Notes: a model not told the origin generated them from the sequence alone. Shown: positions 51,267 to 59,912, numbered from the stretch's first letter. The stretch: 64,000 bases of DNA from Paenilisteria newyorkensis (GCF_000766145.1 NZ_JNFB01000003.1:31175-95174); one strand, 5' to 3'. Numbers and translations are program-made.

Positions 51267-53327
51267 TCAAGCTAATTCTTCATTTCCAAAATAATACGTT
51301 TCATATAAATTCAAGTTCTGCCTCAACTCACGCGCCAAATCCCTTGAAATTTTGCCTTGTTCAAATAGGTTTTGGATAACATCACGTTCAATTTGAACCG
51401 CTTGAAGTTGCACATCTTTTTTCGCTTGCTCGAATTTCTCCCTGGATTTGATACTGCCACGTTCTTGACGCATCTGCTCCATAATCCGTTTATTCTCATT
51501 GATGAGCGGCCAAATCACCGCTTGGTTCGTATCGTTCAACAAAGCCATCAAGTTCTCATTGACAACACGCGTATTCTTTTCACGCAAATCCCTAATCTCG
51601 CCAATCATTTCTTGGTATTGTTCCGGATTTTGCTTCATCTCGCTCATTCTTTCCTTCGCCTTTTGCCACTGCTTCGGATGCATCACTTGGCGCATCAGCC
51701 GTTTGAACATCATACCCATCATACCAGAGCGCGAACGGCCTCTACCTGATAGGGCTTTTTCCATCGCATCTAGATAGTTATTATAACGATTAGCCGCCTG
51801 CTTACTAGCCTTGCCCTGCGTCAACAATTTCTCCGTATTTTGCTTTTCCCACTCTACAATTTGTAATCGCAAAGCATGTTGCTCTTTATCGATTTCTCGT
51901 TGTTTGCCCGCATCTATATCTTCTTTCTGAATAGCACGCATACGCCCGCGGTAATCGTCCATCACAACCTGTGTCGCCGCCTTGTTTTCCGATGTTATTT
52001 CTCGATTTAATTGCTCTACGACATGCCGACAAACGCTCAGCTTCATTGATTTCTCCGCGCGAGGACTATCCGACTGACTCTCATCTTTTCGAGCTAAAAT
52101 CGGTAAAATCGCCGTGGCAATAATCAGCGAGCATAAAATAACGCCGGATGCGATGCAAATAATCAAAGATCGCTGCGGAAACGGACTGCCATCTCCGAGT
52201 ACAAAGGGAATCGAGAGCGCCGAAGCAAGCGTTACCGCGCCACGAACACCGGATAAAGAGGTAAGCACCGTCGCTCGTAAATTCGGCTTACCCAAATCAT
52301 TTCCCTTCATCAAATGCGGAATCAGCCAACCTAAATGAATCCACAAAAAGCGAATCCCAATCAAGCTAAACGTGATGAGAAGGACGTAAAACACGACTTG
52401 CCAGTTACTCACGCCCGAATTTTGCCAAACGACTTGAATAATATCTGGCAATTGTGTTCCTAAAATGATAAAAACTAAACCGTTCAACACGAAAATAATA
52501 ACCGACCACGTACCTTGTGAAACCACGTTCAATTTCACCGTCATCGGATCCATTTTCCGCTTCTCGAACGCATGCATAATCCCAGCCGCAACGACCGCTA
52601 AAATACCAGATACATGCAGTTCCTCCGCCACCAAATAAATCACAAATGGCGTCAAAATTTGAATCAACATATGTAGCGTAACATCCTCCATGCCCAAACT
52701 ACGAATCCATTTTAGAAATTTAAATTTAATGAAAGTCAGCACGAGACCGCAAATAATCCCGCCAACCGCGATAATCACAAAGCTAACCGAAGCACTCCAA
52801 ATCGAGAACACTCCCGTTACCATCGCCGCAATCGCAAATTGGAAGGCAACCAAGCCCGAAGCATCGTTCATGAGCGCCTCGCCCTCTAAAAGATGCGTGA
52901 TTTTTTTCGGCAAATCGATGCGTCCAGAAAGCGAACCTACAGCCACAGCGTCCGTCGGTGCAAGTGCTGCTGCCAGTGCAAACGCCGCCGCGAGTGGAAT
53001 CGTTGGAATCATCCAGTTGACAAAATACCCAATCACGAGCACCGTCACAAACACAAGCCCTAACGCCAACATTAAAATCGGCGCGCGCAGGTTCCACAAC
53101 GCCTGCCGATCCGTTCGCTTCCCATCATTAAATAGCAATGGCGCGATAAAAAGCACCAAAAACAGTTCTGGATTCAATTTCAACTCGAACGCAAGCGGCA
53201 TGCAAGCCACCAAAACACCCAATCCGATTTGTATCAACGGTATCGACACAAACGGAATGAACCGGTTTACAACGTTCGAAATTAAAATCGTCGCCAGCAT
53301 GATTAATACGTAATAAAATATGTCCAC
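51267..53327 (-). CDS. Na+/H+ antiporter, CPA1/NhaP type
   Basis: The 686-residue protein has about 12 helices in residues 1-410 with the CPA1 motifs PTDAVAVGSL, EGEALMNDASGLVAF (paired Asn-Asp ion site) and LSGVRGAVTLASA. Residues 420-686 form a long cytoplasmic tail rich in charged and Gln residues, helical and partly coiled-coil, likely regulatory. It exchanges Na+ or K+ for H+. It starts at a GTG 14 bases after the relP stop; the ribosome site (AAGGGG) is rather far, so the exact start is uncertain. Confidence 0.9.
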   Translation of the reverse strand: MDIFYYVLIMLATILISNVVNRFIPFVSIPLIQIGLGVLVACMPLAFELKLNPELFLVLFIAPLLFNDGKRTDRQALWNLRAPILMLALGLVFVTVLVIGYFVNWMIPTIPLAAAFALAAALAPTDAVAVGSLSGRIDLPKKITHLLEGEALMNDASGLVAFQFAIAAMVTGVFSIWSASVSFVIIAVGGIICGLVLTFIKFKFLKWIRSLGMEDVTLHMLIQILTPFVIYLVAEELHVSGILAVVAAGIMHAFEKRKMDPMTVKLNVVSQGTWSVIIFVLNGLVFIILGTQLPDIIQVVWQNSGVSNWQVVFYVLLITFSLIGIRFLWIHLGWLIPHLMKGNDLGKPNLRATVLTSLSGVRGAVTLASALSIPFVLGDGSPFPQRSLIICIASGVILCSLIIATAILPILARKDESQSDSPRAEKSMKLSVCRHVVEQLNREITSENKAATQVVMDDYRGRMRAIQKEDIDAGKQREIDKEQHALRLQIVEWEKQNTEKLLTQGKASKQAANRYNNYLDAMEKALSGRGRSRSGMMGMMFKRLMRQVMHPKQWQKAKERMSEMKQNPEQYQEMIGEIRDLREKNTRVVNENLMALLNDTNQAVIWPLINENKRIMEQMRQERGSIKSREKFEQAKKDVQLQAVQIERDVIQNLFEQGKISRDLARELRQNLNLYETYYFGNEELA

Positions 53328-53341
53328 CCTTTTTCAACCCC

Positions 53342-53986
53342 TTATTCGCCTTCAACCTCAGTTTTATATTGGTCAATTTCGTCATTTAAATACTTCATTT
53401 TCTCATCTAAGTGCTGGATAATTGCCGCAGCTTCATAAAGTTCCTGCGTCAGATGCGCCGGCGCCGTCGATTTATATTTATAGTAAATCTTATGCTCCAA
53501 ACTCGCCCAAAAATCCATCGCAACCGTTCTAATCTGAATTTCCACACACATTTTGCGCGAGGTATTCGTCAAGAAAATTGGCACTTCACAAATCAAATGC
53601 AGACTCCGATACCCATTAGGCTTTGGATTCTCCACATAATCCTTCACATTCAAAATAGTCATATCATCTTGGTTCGCCAACATCTCATAAATCTTATAGA
53701 TATCCGACACAAACGAACACGTCACTCGGATGCCGGCAATATCATGCACATGCTCATAGGCATTCTCCGGCGTAATATCAAGTCCTTTTTTCTCCAATTT
53801 CGCCGTCAAACTCTCAAAACTCTTCACCCGTGATTTCAAATGCTCCATCGGGTTATAATCATGCAGAAACTGAAACTCATCATTCAATATTTTTAATTTT
53901 GTATTCACTTCTTCTAAGGCAAAACGATGCATTAACATCACATTACGCCATTCTTTCAACTCATTTACGGAAGGTTGTTGTTGCAC
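53342..53986 (-). CDS. relP: Small alarmone synthetase RelP (YwaC/SasA type)
   Basis: The 214-residue GTP pyrophosphokinase makes (p)ppGpp without a hydrolase domain. NPMEHLKSRVKSFESL, HDIAGIRVTCSFVSDIY, PKPNGYRSLHLI and VEIQIRTVAMDFWASLEHKIYYK are the synthetase motifs. It resembles B. subtilis YwaC more than YjbM. A GTG at 53986 is chosen since GAGGAG lies eight bases before it. Co-transcription with the antiporter gene links stress alarmone synthesis to ion homeostasis; in B. subtilis ywaC responds to cell-wall stress. Confidence 0.92.
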   Translation of the reverse strand: MQQQPSVNELKEWRNVMLMHRFALEEVNTKLKILNDEFQFLHDYNPMEHLKSRVKSFESLTAKLEKKGLDITPENAYEHVHDIAGIRVTCSFVSDIYKIYEMLANQDDMTILNVKDYVENPKPNGYRSLHLICEVPIFLTNTSRKMCVEIQIRTVAMDFWASLEHKIYYKYKSTAPAHLTQELYEAAAIIQHLDEKMKYLNDEIDQYKTEVEGE

Positions 53987-54172
53987 AAAAATTACTCCTC
54001 TCTCCACTTCACTATTCTACCCTCCTATGTTACTACATTTTGCACATTTTCGCACAGTAATTCGTCAAATAAAAGAGCTTTCTTACTATATTATCATCAT
54101 TTTATCAGAAAAAAAGCTATTTTTAACAATACCGTACCTTTATGAACGGCAGATGAATTTTCCAAAAAGCCA

Positions 54173-54201
54173 TTTCTATTTGCTGTCATTTTTGGTATGA
54201 T
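54173..54201 (+). promoter_or_regulatory. Promoter of the LOV-STAS gene
   Basis: TTTCTA (54173-54178) and an extended -10 TGG-TATGAT (54193-54201) are 17 bases apart. The start lies about 35 bases before the gene. Confidence 0.6.
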
Positions 54202-54239
54202 GGACATATCTAAAAATCGAAAACGGGGGCTTGTTTGGC

Positions 54240-55013
54240 ATGTTAAATAAAGAAGCAGAGTTGCAATTCAATATTATTCTAAAAGCATTAAATATGACCA
54301 GTGTTGGCGTTATCATTACGGACGGCGATTTACCGAAAAATCCAATTATTTATGTGAATAGCGGCTTCGAACGAATCACCGGCTACACCTCCGAAGAAGT
54401 TATGGGGAAAAACTGCCACATGCTCCAAGGTCGCAAAACAGACAAATCCGCGCTAGCTAAAATCGGCCAAGCCATTAAAAATCGCACAACCGTAAGCGTC
54501 TTCCTCCAAAACTACCGCAAAAATGGCGATATCTTTTTCAATGAATTGACGATCGATCCGATTCACGACGAAGCATCTGGGAAAAACTACTTTATCGGCA
54601 TTCAACGAGATGTCACGCGCGAAGAAAAATACAAAATGCTGCTCGAAGATTCGATTGAAGAAATCGTCAAAATGTCGACGCCAATCGTTCCCGTCCAAGA
54701 AGGCGTCGCTGTTCTTCCCTTAGTTGGCGCATTATCGACAGATCGCTTTGAAGAAATGACGCAAAATGTAGCTTCCTATCTTGAGGTAAGTCACATCGAT
54801 TATTTAATTATGGACATTTCTGGGCTAGCTGATTTCAATGAAGAAGTGGCCGCGAATTTGATCAAATTTTTAGCCTTAACGAAATTAACGGGCGTGAGCC
54901 TCATGTTGACCGGTGTTTCCCCACGATTCGCGATGTTGATGGTTAATTACGACAATCGCCTACCAAGCATTCCCACTTACAGCACCGTTCGTGAAGCCTT
55001 AAAAAACGTTTAA
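54240..55013 (+). CDS. Blue-light receptor with LOV and STAS domains (YtvA / Lmo0799 type)
   Basis: Residues 10-125 form a LOV domain that binds FMN. The photoactive cysteine is Cys59 in GKNCHMLQG; the usual motif is GxNCRFLQ, so Arg is replaced by His60 and Phe by Met61. Other flavin contacts are present: QNYRKNGD, FFNELTI and the Gln of GIQRDVT. A coiled linker leads to a STAS domain (about 140-257), which in B. subtilis YtvA joins the stressosome and feeds the general stress sigma factor. The ATG at 54240 gives 257 residues, close to the Listeria receptor. Confidence 0.92.
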   Translation: MLNKEAELQFNIILKALNMTSVGVIITDGDLPKNPIIYVNSGFERITGYTSEEVMGKNCHMLQGRKTDKSALAKIGQAIKNRTTVSVFLQNYRKNGDIFFNELTIDPIHDEASGKNYFIGIQRDVTREEKYKMLLEDSIEEIVKMSTPIVPVQEGVAVLPLVGALSTDRFEEMTQNVASYLEVSHIDYLIMDISGLADFNEEVAANLIKFLALTKLTGVSLMLTGVSPRFAMLMVNYDNRLPSIPTYSTVREALKNV

Positions 55014-55027
55014 AATACAAAAAAGCC

Positions 55028-55056
55028 TTGCAATTCCTCGCTATATTCGTTACTAT
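55028..55056 (+). promoter_or_regulatory. Promoter of the lysine riboswitch-lysP transcript
   Basis: TTGCAA (55028-55033) and TACTAT (55051-55056) are 17 bases apart, about 30 bases upstream of the aptamer. Confidence 0.75.
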
Positions 55057-55087
55057 AGAACATGAAAACTTAATAAAATCCTCATCC

Positions 55088-55244
55088 AAACGGTGAGGTA
55101 GAGGTTGCGAAATTCACAAGTAACGCTGACGAGGTGCATCACACACCGATGACTCATCGCGAAAAGGATGCTCGCCGAAGTGAAGACAGGTGTATGACTG
55201 CTCTTTAGCTGGGACTGTTGTCGAAAGAAACAGGACTGCCGTTT
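55088..55244 (+). promoter_or_regulatory. Lysine riboswitch (L-box) aptamer
   Basis: L-box hallmarks occur in order: GGTGAGGTAGAGGTTGCGA, a hairpin with CAAGTAACGCTGACGAGG, GCGAAAAGGATGCTCGCCGAAGTGAA, and AGCTGGGACTGTTGTCGAAAG. P1 is closed by AAACGG (55088) with CCGTTT (55239). Lysine binding should favour the terminator at 55305 and reduce lysine permease synthesis. Confidence 0.95.
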
Positions 55245-55304
55245 TTGCCATTAGCTTGACGAAACGGATGTGCTATCTAACGCTTTTTGATGTTGGTATC
55301 TATA

Positions 55305-55342
55305 GACTGATCTCGAAAGAAGCACACGGGATCGGTTTTTTT
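55305..55342 (+). terminator. L-box expression-platform terminator
   Basis: GACTGATCTC pairs with GGGATCGGTT (three G-U pairs), followed by seven T, 47 bases before lysP. Confidence 0.85.
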
Positions 55343-55389
55343 GTTCCCAAAACCTCATTTTCAAACAGAGAAGAAAGGGAGTTTTACTT

Positions 55390-56877
55390 GTGAAAAAAGA
55401 ACATCAACAAGGTCACATTCGTAGAGATTTAAAAACGCGTCATTTATCGATGATCGCGATTGGGGGCTCGATTGGAACAGGATTATTCCTAGCGAGCGGA
55501 AATGCCATTGCAGTAGCAGGTCCCGGCGGCGCACTTGTCGCTTACGCTGCGATTGGCTTAATGGTTTACTTTTTAATGACGAGCCTCGGGGAAATGGCGA
55601 CATACATGCCTGTCTCGGGTTCCTTTAGTACGTATGCCTCCCGTTTTGTTGATCCAGCATTTGGATTCGCACTCGGCTGGAACTATTGGTTTAACTGGGC
55701 GATCACACTTGCCGTTGATATTTCAACTGCCGCACTCATTATTCAATTTTGGTATCCAGATGCACCGGCTTGGCTGTGGAGCGCCGTATTCCTATTGCTC
55801 ATATTCGGCCTAAATGCCCTATCCGTCAAAGCTTATGGGGAATCAGAATACTGGTTCTCGATTATCAAAGTAGTCACCGTTATCGTCTTTTTAATCATCG
55901 GTGTGCTAACGATTCTTGGTATTCTTGGTGGTCATTTCATCGGTTTTGAGAACTTCACAATGGGAGATGCACCATTTAACGGTGGATTCTTCGCGATACT
56001 CGGGACCTTCCTGCTCGCCGGTTTCTCCTTCCAAGGAACGGAGCTCGTAGGTATTGCAGCTGGCGAAAGCGCGACACCTGAAAAAAGCGTGCCTAAAGCT
56101 ATTAAACAAGTATTCTGGCGTATCTTACTCTTCTATATTTTTGCGATTTTCGTTATCGGGATGATTATTCCTTACACTAGTCCAAATTTACTTGGCGGCG
56201 AAGCAACAGACGTAGCGATCAGCCCGTTCACGCTCGTTTTTGAAAAAGCTGGTCTGGCCATTGCAGCCTCTGTGATGAACGCGGTTATCTTGACGTCCGT
56301 GCTATCCGCTGGTAACTCAGGACTTTATGCTTCGACGCGGATGTTATGGTCCATGGCAAAAGACGGGAAAGCACCGAAATTCCTATCCAAAGTAAACCGC
56401 CGCGGGATTCCGATGGCAGCTCTTATTTTGACAACAATTGTTGGTGCAATGACATTTATCACGACGTTAAGCGACAATGGTGCCGTTATTTACACTTGGC
56501 TTCTAAGCGCATCTGGTCTGACCGGTTTCATCGCTTGGGTCGGCATCGCGATTAGTCATTATCGTTTCCGACGTGCATACGTGAAACAAGGTCTGAACTT
56601 AGACGACCTGAAATATAAGGCCAAATTCTTCCCATTCGGCCCGATTTTGGCGCTAGTACTGTGTTTATTAGTTATCGTTGGGCAAGATTACAACGCCTTC
56701 TTACATCCAGATATTACAAACCCACAATGGTGGCAGAAAATCGCGATTTCCTATATCGGATTACCGATTTTCCTAGCATTTTGGCTTATTTACAAGTATA
56801 CGCAAAAATCAAAAGTGATCCCACTCGACGAATGTTCTTTTGATGAACACTCATATGCAGATGGAAAACGTGACTGA
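55390..56877 (+). CDS. lysP: Lysine-specific amino acid permease
   Basis: The 495-residue APC-family permease has 12 helices. HLSMIAIGGSIGTGLFLASG at the start of helix 1 and LLAGFSFQGTELVGIAAGES in helix 6 are the substrate-site segments of the amino-acid transporter family. The upstream lysine riboswitch gives the substrate. It starts at GTG with AAAGGGAG eight bases before. The gene follows the LOV receptor in the same order as in L. monocytogenes (from memory). Confidence 0.95.
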   Translation: MKKEHQQGHIRRDLKTRHLSMIAIGGSIGTGLFLASGNAIAVAGPGGALVAYAAIGLMVYFLMTSLGEMATYMPVSGSFSTYASRFVDPAFGFALGWNYWFNWAITLAVDISTAALIIQFWYPDAPAWLWSAVFLLLIFGLNALSVKAYGESEYWFSIIKVVTVIVFLIIGVLTILGILGGHFIGFENFTMGDAPFNGGFFAILGTFLLAGFSFQGTELVGIAAGESATPEKSVPKAIKQVFWRILLFYIFAIFVIGMIIPYTSPNLLGGEATDVAISPFTLVFEKAGLAIAASVMNAVILTSVLSAGNSGLYASTRMLWSMAKDGKAPKFLSKVNRRGIPMAALILTTIVGAMTFITTLSDNGAVIYTWLLSASGLTGFIAWVGIAISHYRFRRAYVKQGLNLDDLKYKAKFFPFGPILALVLCLLVIVGQDYNAFLHPDITNPQWWQKIAISYIGLPIFLAFWLIYKYTQKSKVIPLDECSFDEHSYADGKRD

Positions 56878-56914
56878 AAAAAGCAGATTGGCTTGATGCC
56901 AATCTGCTTTTTTC
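56876..56914. terminator. Bidirectional terminator between lysP and MarR genes
   Basis: AAAAAAGCAGATTGGC pairs with GCCAATCTGCTTTTTT around a five-base loop. Confidence 0.92.
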
Positions 56915-56970
56915 AATCTCTCAATGCGCTGACATTTGCCGTCTTCGATAGAGACGTTTCGCAGTTTTTC

Positions 56971-57429
56971 CTAGTCTGTTTTTAACAAACTTTCAATTCT
57001 CCGGTTAATCTCAATCAACTTATCTATATCCGCATCATCGATTTCATCCAACGCTTTCATCATGGCTTTATAAGCAAAAGCGTTTTGCGTCGAGCGCTCT
57101 GACATCTCTTTGCCCTTTTCCGTCAATTGCAAGCGCCAAGCATCTGCGTTTTCCACGAATTCCGTATTCATTTTTTCGACTAGTCTGGCGTGAACTAAGC
57201 CATCAACATTTGCCGAAATGACTTCTGTCGATGTGAATAGTTTCTTCTTTAAATCATCTACCGTCGATTCTGGACGTCCATACAAAATATTAAGTATCGC
57301 CATTTGTTGCAATGACAGGCCTAAACTCAATGCGTTCTGTTCCGCATGTTTCGCGGTAATCCGGTTGATTGCCCAATACGAGCCCAACACGTCCCGTACC
57401 CGATTTACTCTATCTTCACTCAATTCCAT
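56971..57429 (-). CDS. MarR-family transcriptional regulator (1)
   Basis: The 152-residue protein has the MarR winged helix at about residues 40-105 (LSLQQMAILNILYGRPESTVDDLKKKLFTSTEVISANVDGLVHARLVEK) between dimerisation helices. The usual wing Asp-Arg pair (D-x-R) is not clear, so DNA affinity or target type may differ. It is divergent from the second MarR gene, with about 190 bases between them, and its target is unknown. Confidence 0.85.
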   Translation of the reverse strand: MELSEDRVNRVRDVLGSYWAINRITAKHAEQNALSLGLSLQQMAILNILYGRPESTVDDLKKKLFTSTEVISANVDGLVHARLVEKMNTEFVENADAWRLQLTEKGKEMSERSTQNAFAYKAMMKALDEIDDADIDKLIEINRRIESLLKTD

Positions 57430-57537
57430 CTATCATCACCTCTTCCTCTTCTATTTTACGCTACTTTCTATTATACACAATCATCTTTACATAAACTTAA
57501 CGAAATCCACTTTTTTTAAAATTTTTTTCTAAATCTC

Positions 57538-57567
57538 TTGACTTACTTTTTATAAGTATGTTATTAT
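57538..57567 (+). promoter_or_regulatory. Promoter and candidate MarR operator before the marR2-yceI pair
   Basis: TTGACT (57538-57543) and TTATTA or TATTAT (57561-57567) have 17-18 base spacing. Between them ACTTA-N7-TAAGT (57541-57557) is a dyad of MarR-site size. A repressor here would block its own operon. Confidence 0.6.
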
Positions 57568-57621
57568 TTGTTTGTAAGATATTTCGATATTAAAACATTT
57601 TGTTGAAACGAGGTGGTTTCC

Positions 57622-58062
57622 TTGGACAATGTTGATCTGAAATTGTTTACCGTTTTGTTAAGATCAGCAGGCTGGATTCAAAAACTCACGGCCAGATTGG
57701 TCGAGGAACATGGTATTACGCCAAGTGAATTCGGTGTTTTAGAGCAGATTTATCATCTTGGACCACAACAACTGCAAGCTATCGGTCAGAAAAATCTGAT
57801 TTCAAACGGCAACACGACGTACATGGTCACCAAACTTGAAAAGAAACAATACTTAGTTCGCACAGCAGACCCGAATGATCGCCGTATCATTTATGCAGAG
57901 CTAACAGAACAAGGCACAGCTTTCATCAGCAACTTATTTCCGCAGTTCGAAGCATTGATAAAAGCACAACTCGATGTGTTAGACGAGGAAGAGAAGGAAA
58001 CCTTAATAATGGGACTAAAAACAATCGGTCTAAACGCCGAATCCCACTGGCGAGCAAAATGA
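57622..58062 (+). CDS. MarR-family transcriptional regulator (2), upstream of yceI
   Basis: The 146-residue protein has a complete MarR domain: LVEEHGITPSEFGVLEQIYHLGPQQLQAIGQKNLISNGNTTYMVTKLEKKQYLVRTADPNDRRIIYAELTEQG, including the DNA-wing motif DPNDRR. A TTG start at 57622 is chosen since GAGGTGG lies five bases upstream. It resembles OhrR/YusO-like repressors. Only 44 bases separate it from yceI, so it probably controls that gene and itself. Confidence 0.88.
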   Translation: MDNVDLKLFTVLLRSAGWIQKLTARLVEEHGITPSEFGVLEQIYHLGPQQLQAIGQKNLISNGNTTYMVTKLEKKQYLVRTADPNDRRIIYAELTEQGTAFISNLFPQFEALIKAQLDVLDEEEKETLIMGLKTIGLNAESHWRAK

Positions 58063-58106
58063 AGATGGCGCCAACAAAAAATTATATTAATTGGAGGAAT
58101 TTTAAA

Positions 58107-58637
58107 ATGACAGTAGAAAAATGGAATGTAGACCCAGCACACAGTTCAATCGAGTTTCAAGTAAAACACATGATGGTATCTAAAGTGAAAGGCGTTTTCA
58201 AAGATTTCAGCGCTGATTTAACGCTTGATCCAGAAGACTTAACAACGGCTAGCCTAACGTTCACCGTTGATGCGGCGTCTATCGATACGCGTCAAGAAGC
58301 GCGCGATGGTCACTTGAAGAGCCCGGATTTCTTCGATGTTGAGAACTACCCATCGATTACTTTTAAATCTACTAATATCGTTGCAGATGGCGGTAACGAG
58401 TACAAAGTGACTGGTGATTTGACGGTTCGTTCCGTTACAAAACCAATCACGCTAAATGTGGAGTACGAAGGAACAAGCAAAGACCCAATGTCAGGCAATA
58501 TGGTTGCTGGCTTTGAAGGAACTGGAAAATTCAATCGTAAAGACTTTGGCCTAAATTACAACGCAGTACTTGAAACTGGCGGCGTACTGATTGGCGACGA
58601 AGTAAAACTTAACATCCAAATCGAAGTTTCCAAATAA
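58107..58637 (+). CDS. yceI: YceI-family polyprenoid-binding protein
   Basis: The 176-residue protein has the lipocalin-like YceI fold: WNVDPAHSSIEFQVKHMMVSKVKGVF at the start, HLKSPDFFDVENYPSITFKST, and FNRKDFGLNYN near the end. The fold binds long isoprenoid chains. No signal peptide is visible, so it should be cytoplasmic, unlike E. coli YceI. The ATG has GGAGG nine bases upstream. Expression is probably under the MarR protein encoded before it. Confidence 0.92.
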   Translation: MTVEKWNVDPAHSSIEFQVKHMMVSKVKGVFKDFSADLTLDPEDLTTASLTFTVDAASIDTRQEARDGHLKSPDFFDVENYPSITFKSTNIVADGGNEYKVTGDLTVRSVTKPITLNVEYEGTSKDPMSGNMVAGFEGTGKFNRKDFGLNYNAVLETGGVLIGDEVKLNIQIEVSK

Positions 58638-58675
58638 TGCAAAAGGTGAAGTTAAGACGCTCAATCTACAATGGT

Positions 58676-58727
58676 ACCTATAGAATGGACACTTCAAAAA
58701 AGAAGTGCATTCTATAGGTTTTTTTTA
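58676..58727 (+). terminator. yceI terminator embedded in the IS left end
   Basis: ACCTATAGAATG pairs with CATTCTATAGGT and the inner CACTTC with GAAGTG around AAAAAA, giving an 18-pair hairpin with a two-base bulge and then eight T. Its left arm is the IS terminal repeat. Confidence 0.88.
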
Positions 58728-58768
58728 TACTCAAATAAAGCAATAACTCCGCTAGAAAGGAAGCAATC

Positions 58769-59020
58769 ATGAGCAAAAAACTATTCTCGAACGCCGAAAT
58801 CCAAAAAATAAAACAAAATCCAAATGGAAGAAACGTTTCGAGCAATGTGCCAGCCACTGGAAAAAGCCTATGAAAAAGACAGTGTCATTGGTTTGATGGA
58901 CAATCGCAAAAGGCTCAAAAAATCTCAAACGAGTACTGACACTTGAAGAATCAATCCAACGACAACAAGCAAGAACAGCTGTATTAGAAGAACAAGTAGA
59001 GGTTTTAAAAAAAGCTTGAG
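58769..59020 (+). pseudogene. IS3-type orfA remnant (helix-turn-helix transposase subunit)
   Basis: It starts well (AGAAAGGAAG ribosome site, MSKKLFSNAEIQKIKQNPN) but shifts frame at once; later frames give AYEKDSVIGLMDNRK and LEEQVEVLKKA followed by a stop. These match the start, middle and coiled-coil end of IS3-family OrfA proteins. At least two frameshifts and internal loss are needed to explain it. Confidence 0.75.
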
Positions 59021-59038
59021 AAGATAGAAGGAAGGTGC

Positions 59039-59616
59039 TTCACAAGAAAAAACAGATTAACAACGGATATGAAATTTCAATAGATTCAAACACTGGTCTC
59101 AAATAACAACTTTTCTCGTTGCGTTAGCTATTTCTGTAGCTTATTAGAGGTATCTAGATCAGGCTATTATCGGTATGTACAGTGTCAATCGCAACGAACA
59201 CAGCTAGAAAATCAAGACGAGGCCTCGCGCGATATTATACTAAAAGCTTTCCATCGTCACGGTTTTAAAAAGGGCGCTAGAAGTATCAAAATGATACTAG
59301 AGAATGAATTTGGCATCATTTTCTCCATCTATCGCCACATCTACACCATACAAGTTTCTAGTAGTTATTGGACTTCGGCTTCTTTTGCAACCTTATCCTT
59401 GCATGTCGCCTTCTATGTGATTTCTGTTTGTCGGATCAGAGATTTGCCTTGAGCTTCCTTCAGATTCCACGTCGCCATGGACACCCTTGCTGTTGGCTAG
59501 GTGCTTACCACTACCAGATCGCACTCGGGACTTTCATCCGTTAGAGTTTGCCCAGCATGGGCAAACAAAAAATGGCTCCTGTACAATACAGAAACCATCT
59601 TCTAGCAAGTGCTTAA
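59039..59616 (+). pseudogene. IS3-type orfB (integrase) remnant, split
   Basis: From 59135 one frame reads CSLLEVSRSGYYRYVQCQS and, further on, FHRHGFKKGARSIKMILENEFG, typical of the N-terminal region of IS3-family OrfB. The DDE catalytic core is missing. The extreme C-terminus MAPVQYRNHLLASA followed by TAA reappears at 59573-59616, beyond the intron fragment. The gene was therefore interrupted and then lost its middle. Confidence 0.75.
59352..59567 (-). mobile_element. Group II intron 5' fragment (domain I), truncated
   Basis: On the minus strand GCCCATGCTGGGC, GGATGAAAGTCCCGAGTGCG, TAGCCAACAGCAAGGGTGTCC, GTGGAATCTGAAGGAAGC, then GGTTGCAAAAGAAGCCGAAGTCC match the conserved 5' domain I of bacterial group II introns. 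The expected GTGYG start is degraded, and domains II-VI and the reverse transcriptase gene are absent. It lies antisense inside the IS orfB remnant. Predicted proteins here with a [12 protein letters not shown] motif are artefacts of the intron's opposite strand. Confidence 0.75.
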
Positions 59617-59692
59617 TTCTTTTTTTACAAGCGTCCGTGACATGGGTACCACTTTATTTAGGGGGTAAAAGGGCGCTTTTTGTTTGTTAGTG

Positions 59693-59875
59693 TTACTTGC
59701 TTTTTTTATTTTTTTTGTAATTTCGGTAGGTAATTAGTGTCATCAATATGAAATATATCATGGCTCCTAATGATAAGAGTATAAGGCTTTTATCTGCTTT
59801 TGTGATTGTCATATAGCTTAAGAATAGAAAAAATATTATGCTTCCGAATATATGTACAATTAATGAAAGACGCAT
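59693..59875 (-). CDS. Small two-helix membrane protein
   Basis: A 60-residue protein with two hydrophobic helices (SLIVHIFGSIIFFLFLSYMTI and LILLSLGAMIYFILMTLITY) and a basic tail (RNYKKNKKSK). The ATG at 59875 has AAAGGAG nine bases upstream. No family is recognised. It is 37 bases after the larger membrane protein gene and probably co-transcribed. Confidence 0.6.
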   Translation of the reverse strand: MRLSLIVHIFGSIIFFLFLSYMTITKADKSLILLSLGAMIYFILMTLITYRNYKKNKKSK

Positions 59876-59912
59876 ATGATTTATCTCCTTTTTGATTATG
59901 AGTATCATAACT

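Larger units (their letters stand above)
58670..59653 (+). mobile_element. Degenerate IS3-family insertion sequence remnant
   Basis: Left end AATGGTACCTATAGAATGGACAC (58670) and right end, read inverted, AGTGGTACCCATGTCACGGACGC (59653) match at about 16 of 23 positions and look like decayed terminal inverted repeats. Between them are broken orfA and orfB frames and an inserted group II intron fragment on the opposite strand. Nothing is functional. The whole 58638-59692 gap is accounted for by this remnant. Confidence 0.75.

Noticed and set aside
59487..59690. 67-residue frame with a [12 protein letters not shown] motif
   Set aside because: This motif is the opposite-strand reading of group II intron domain I, a common false protein.
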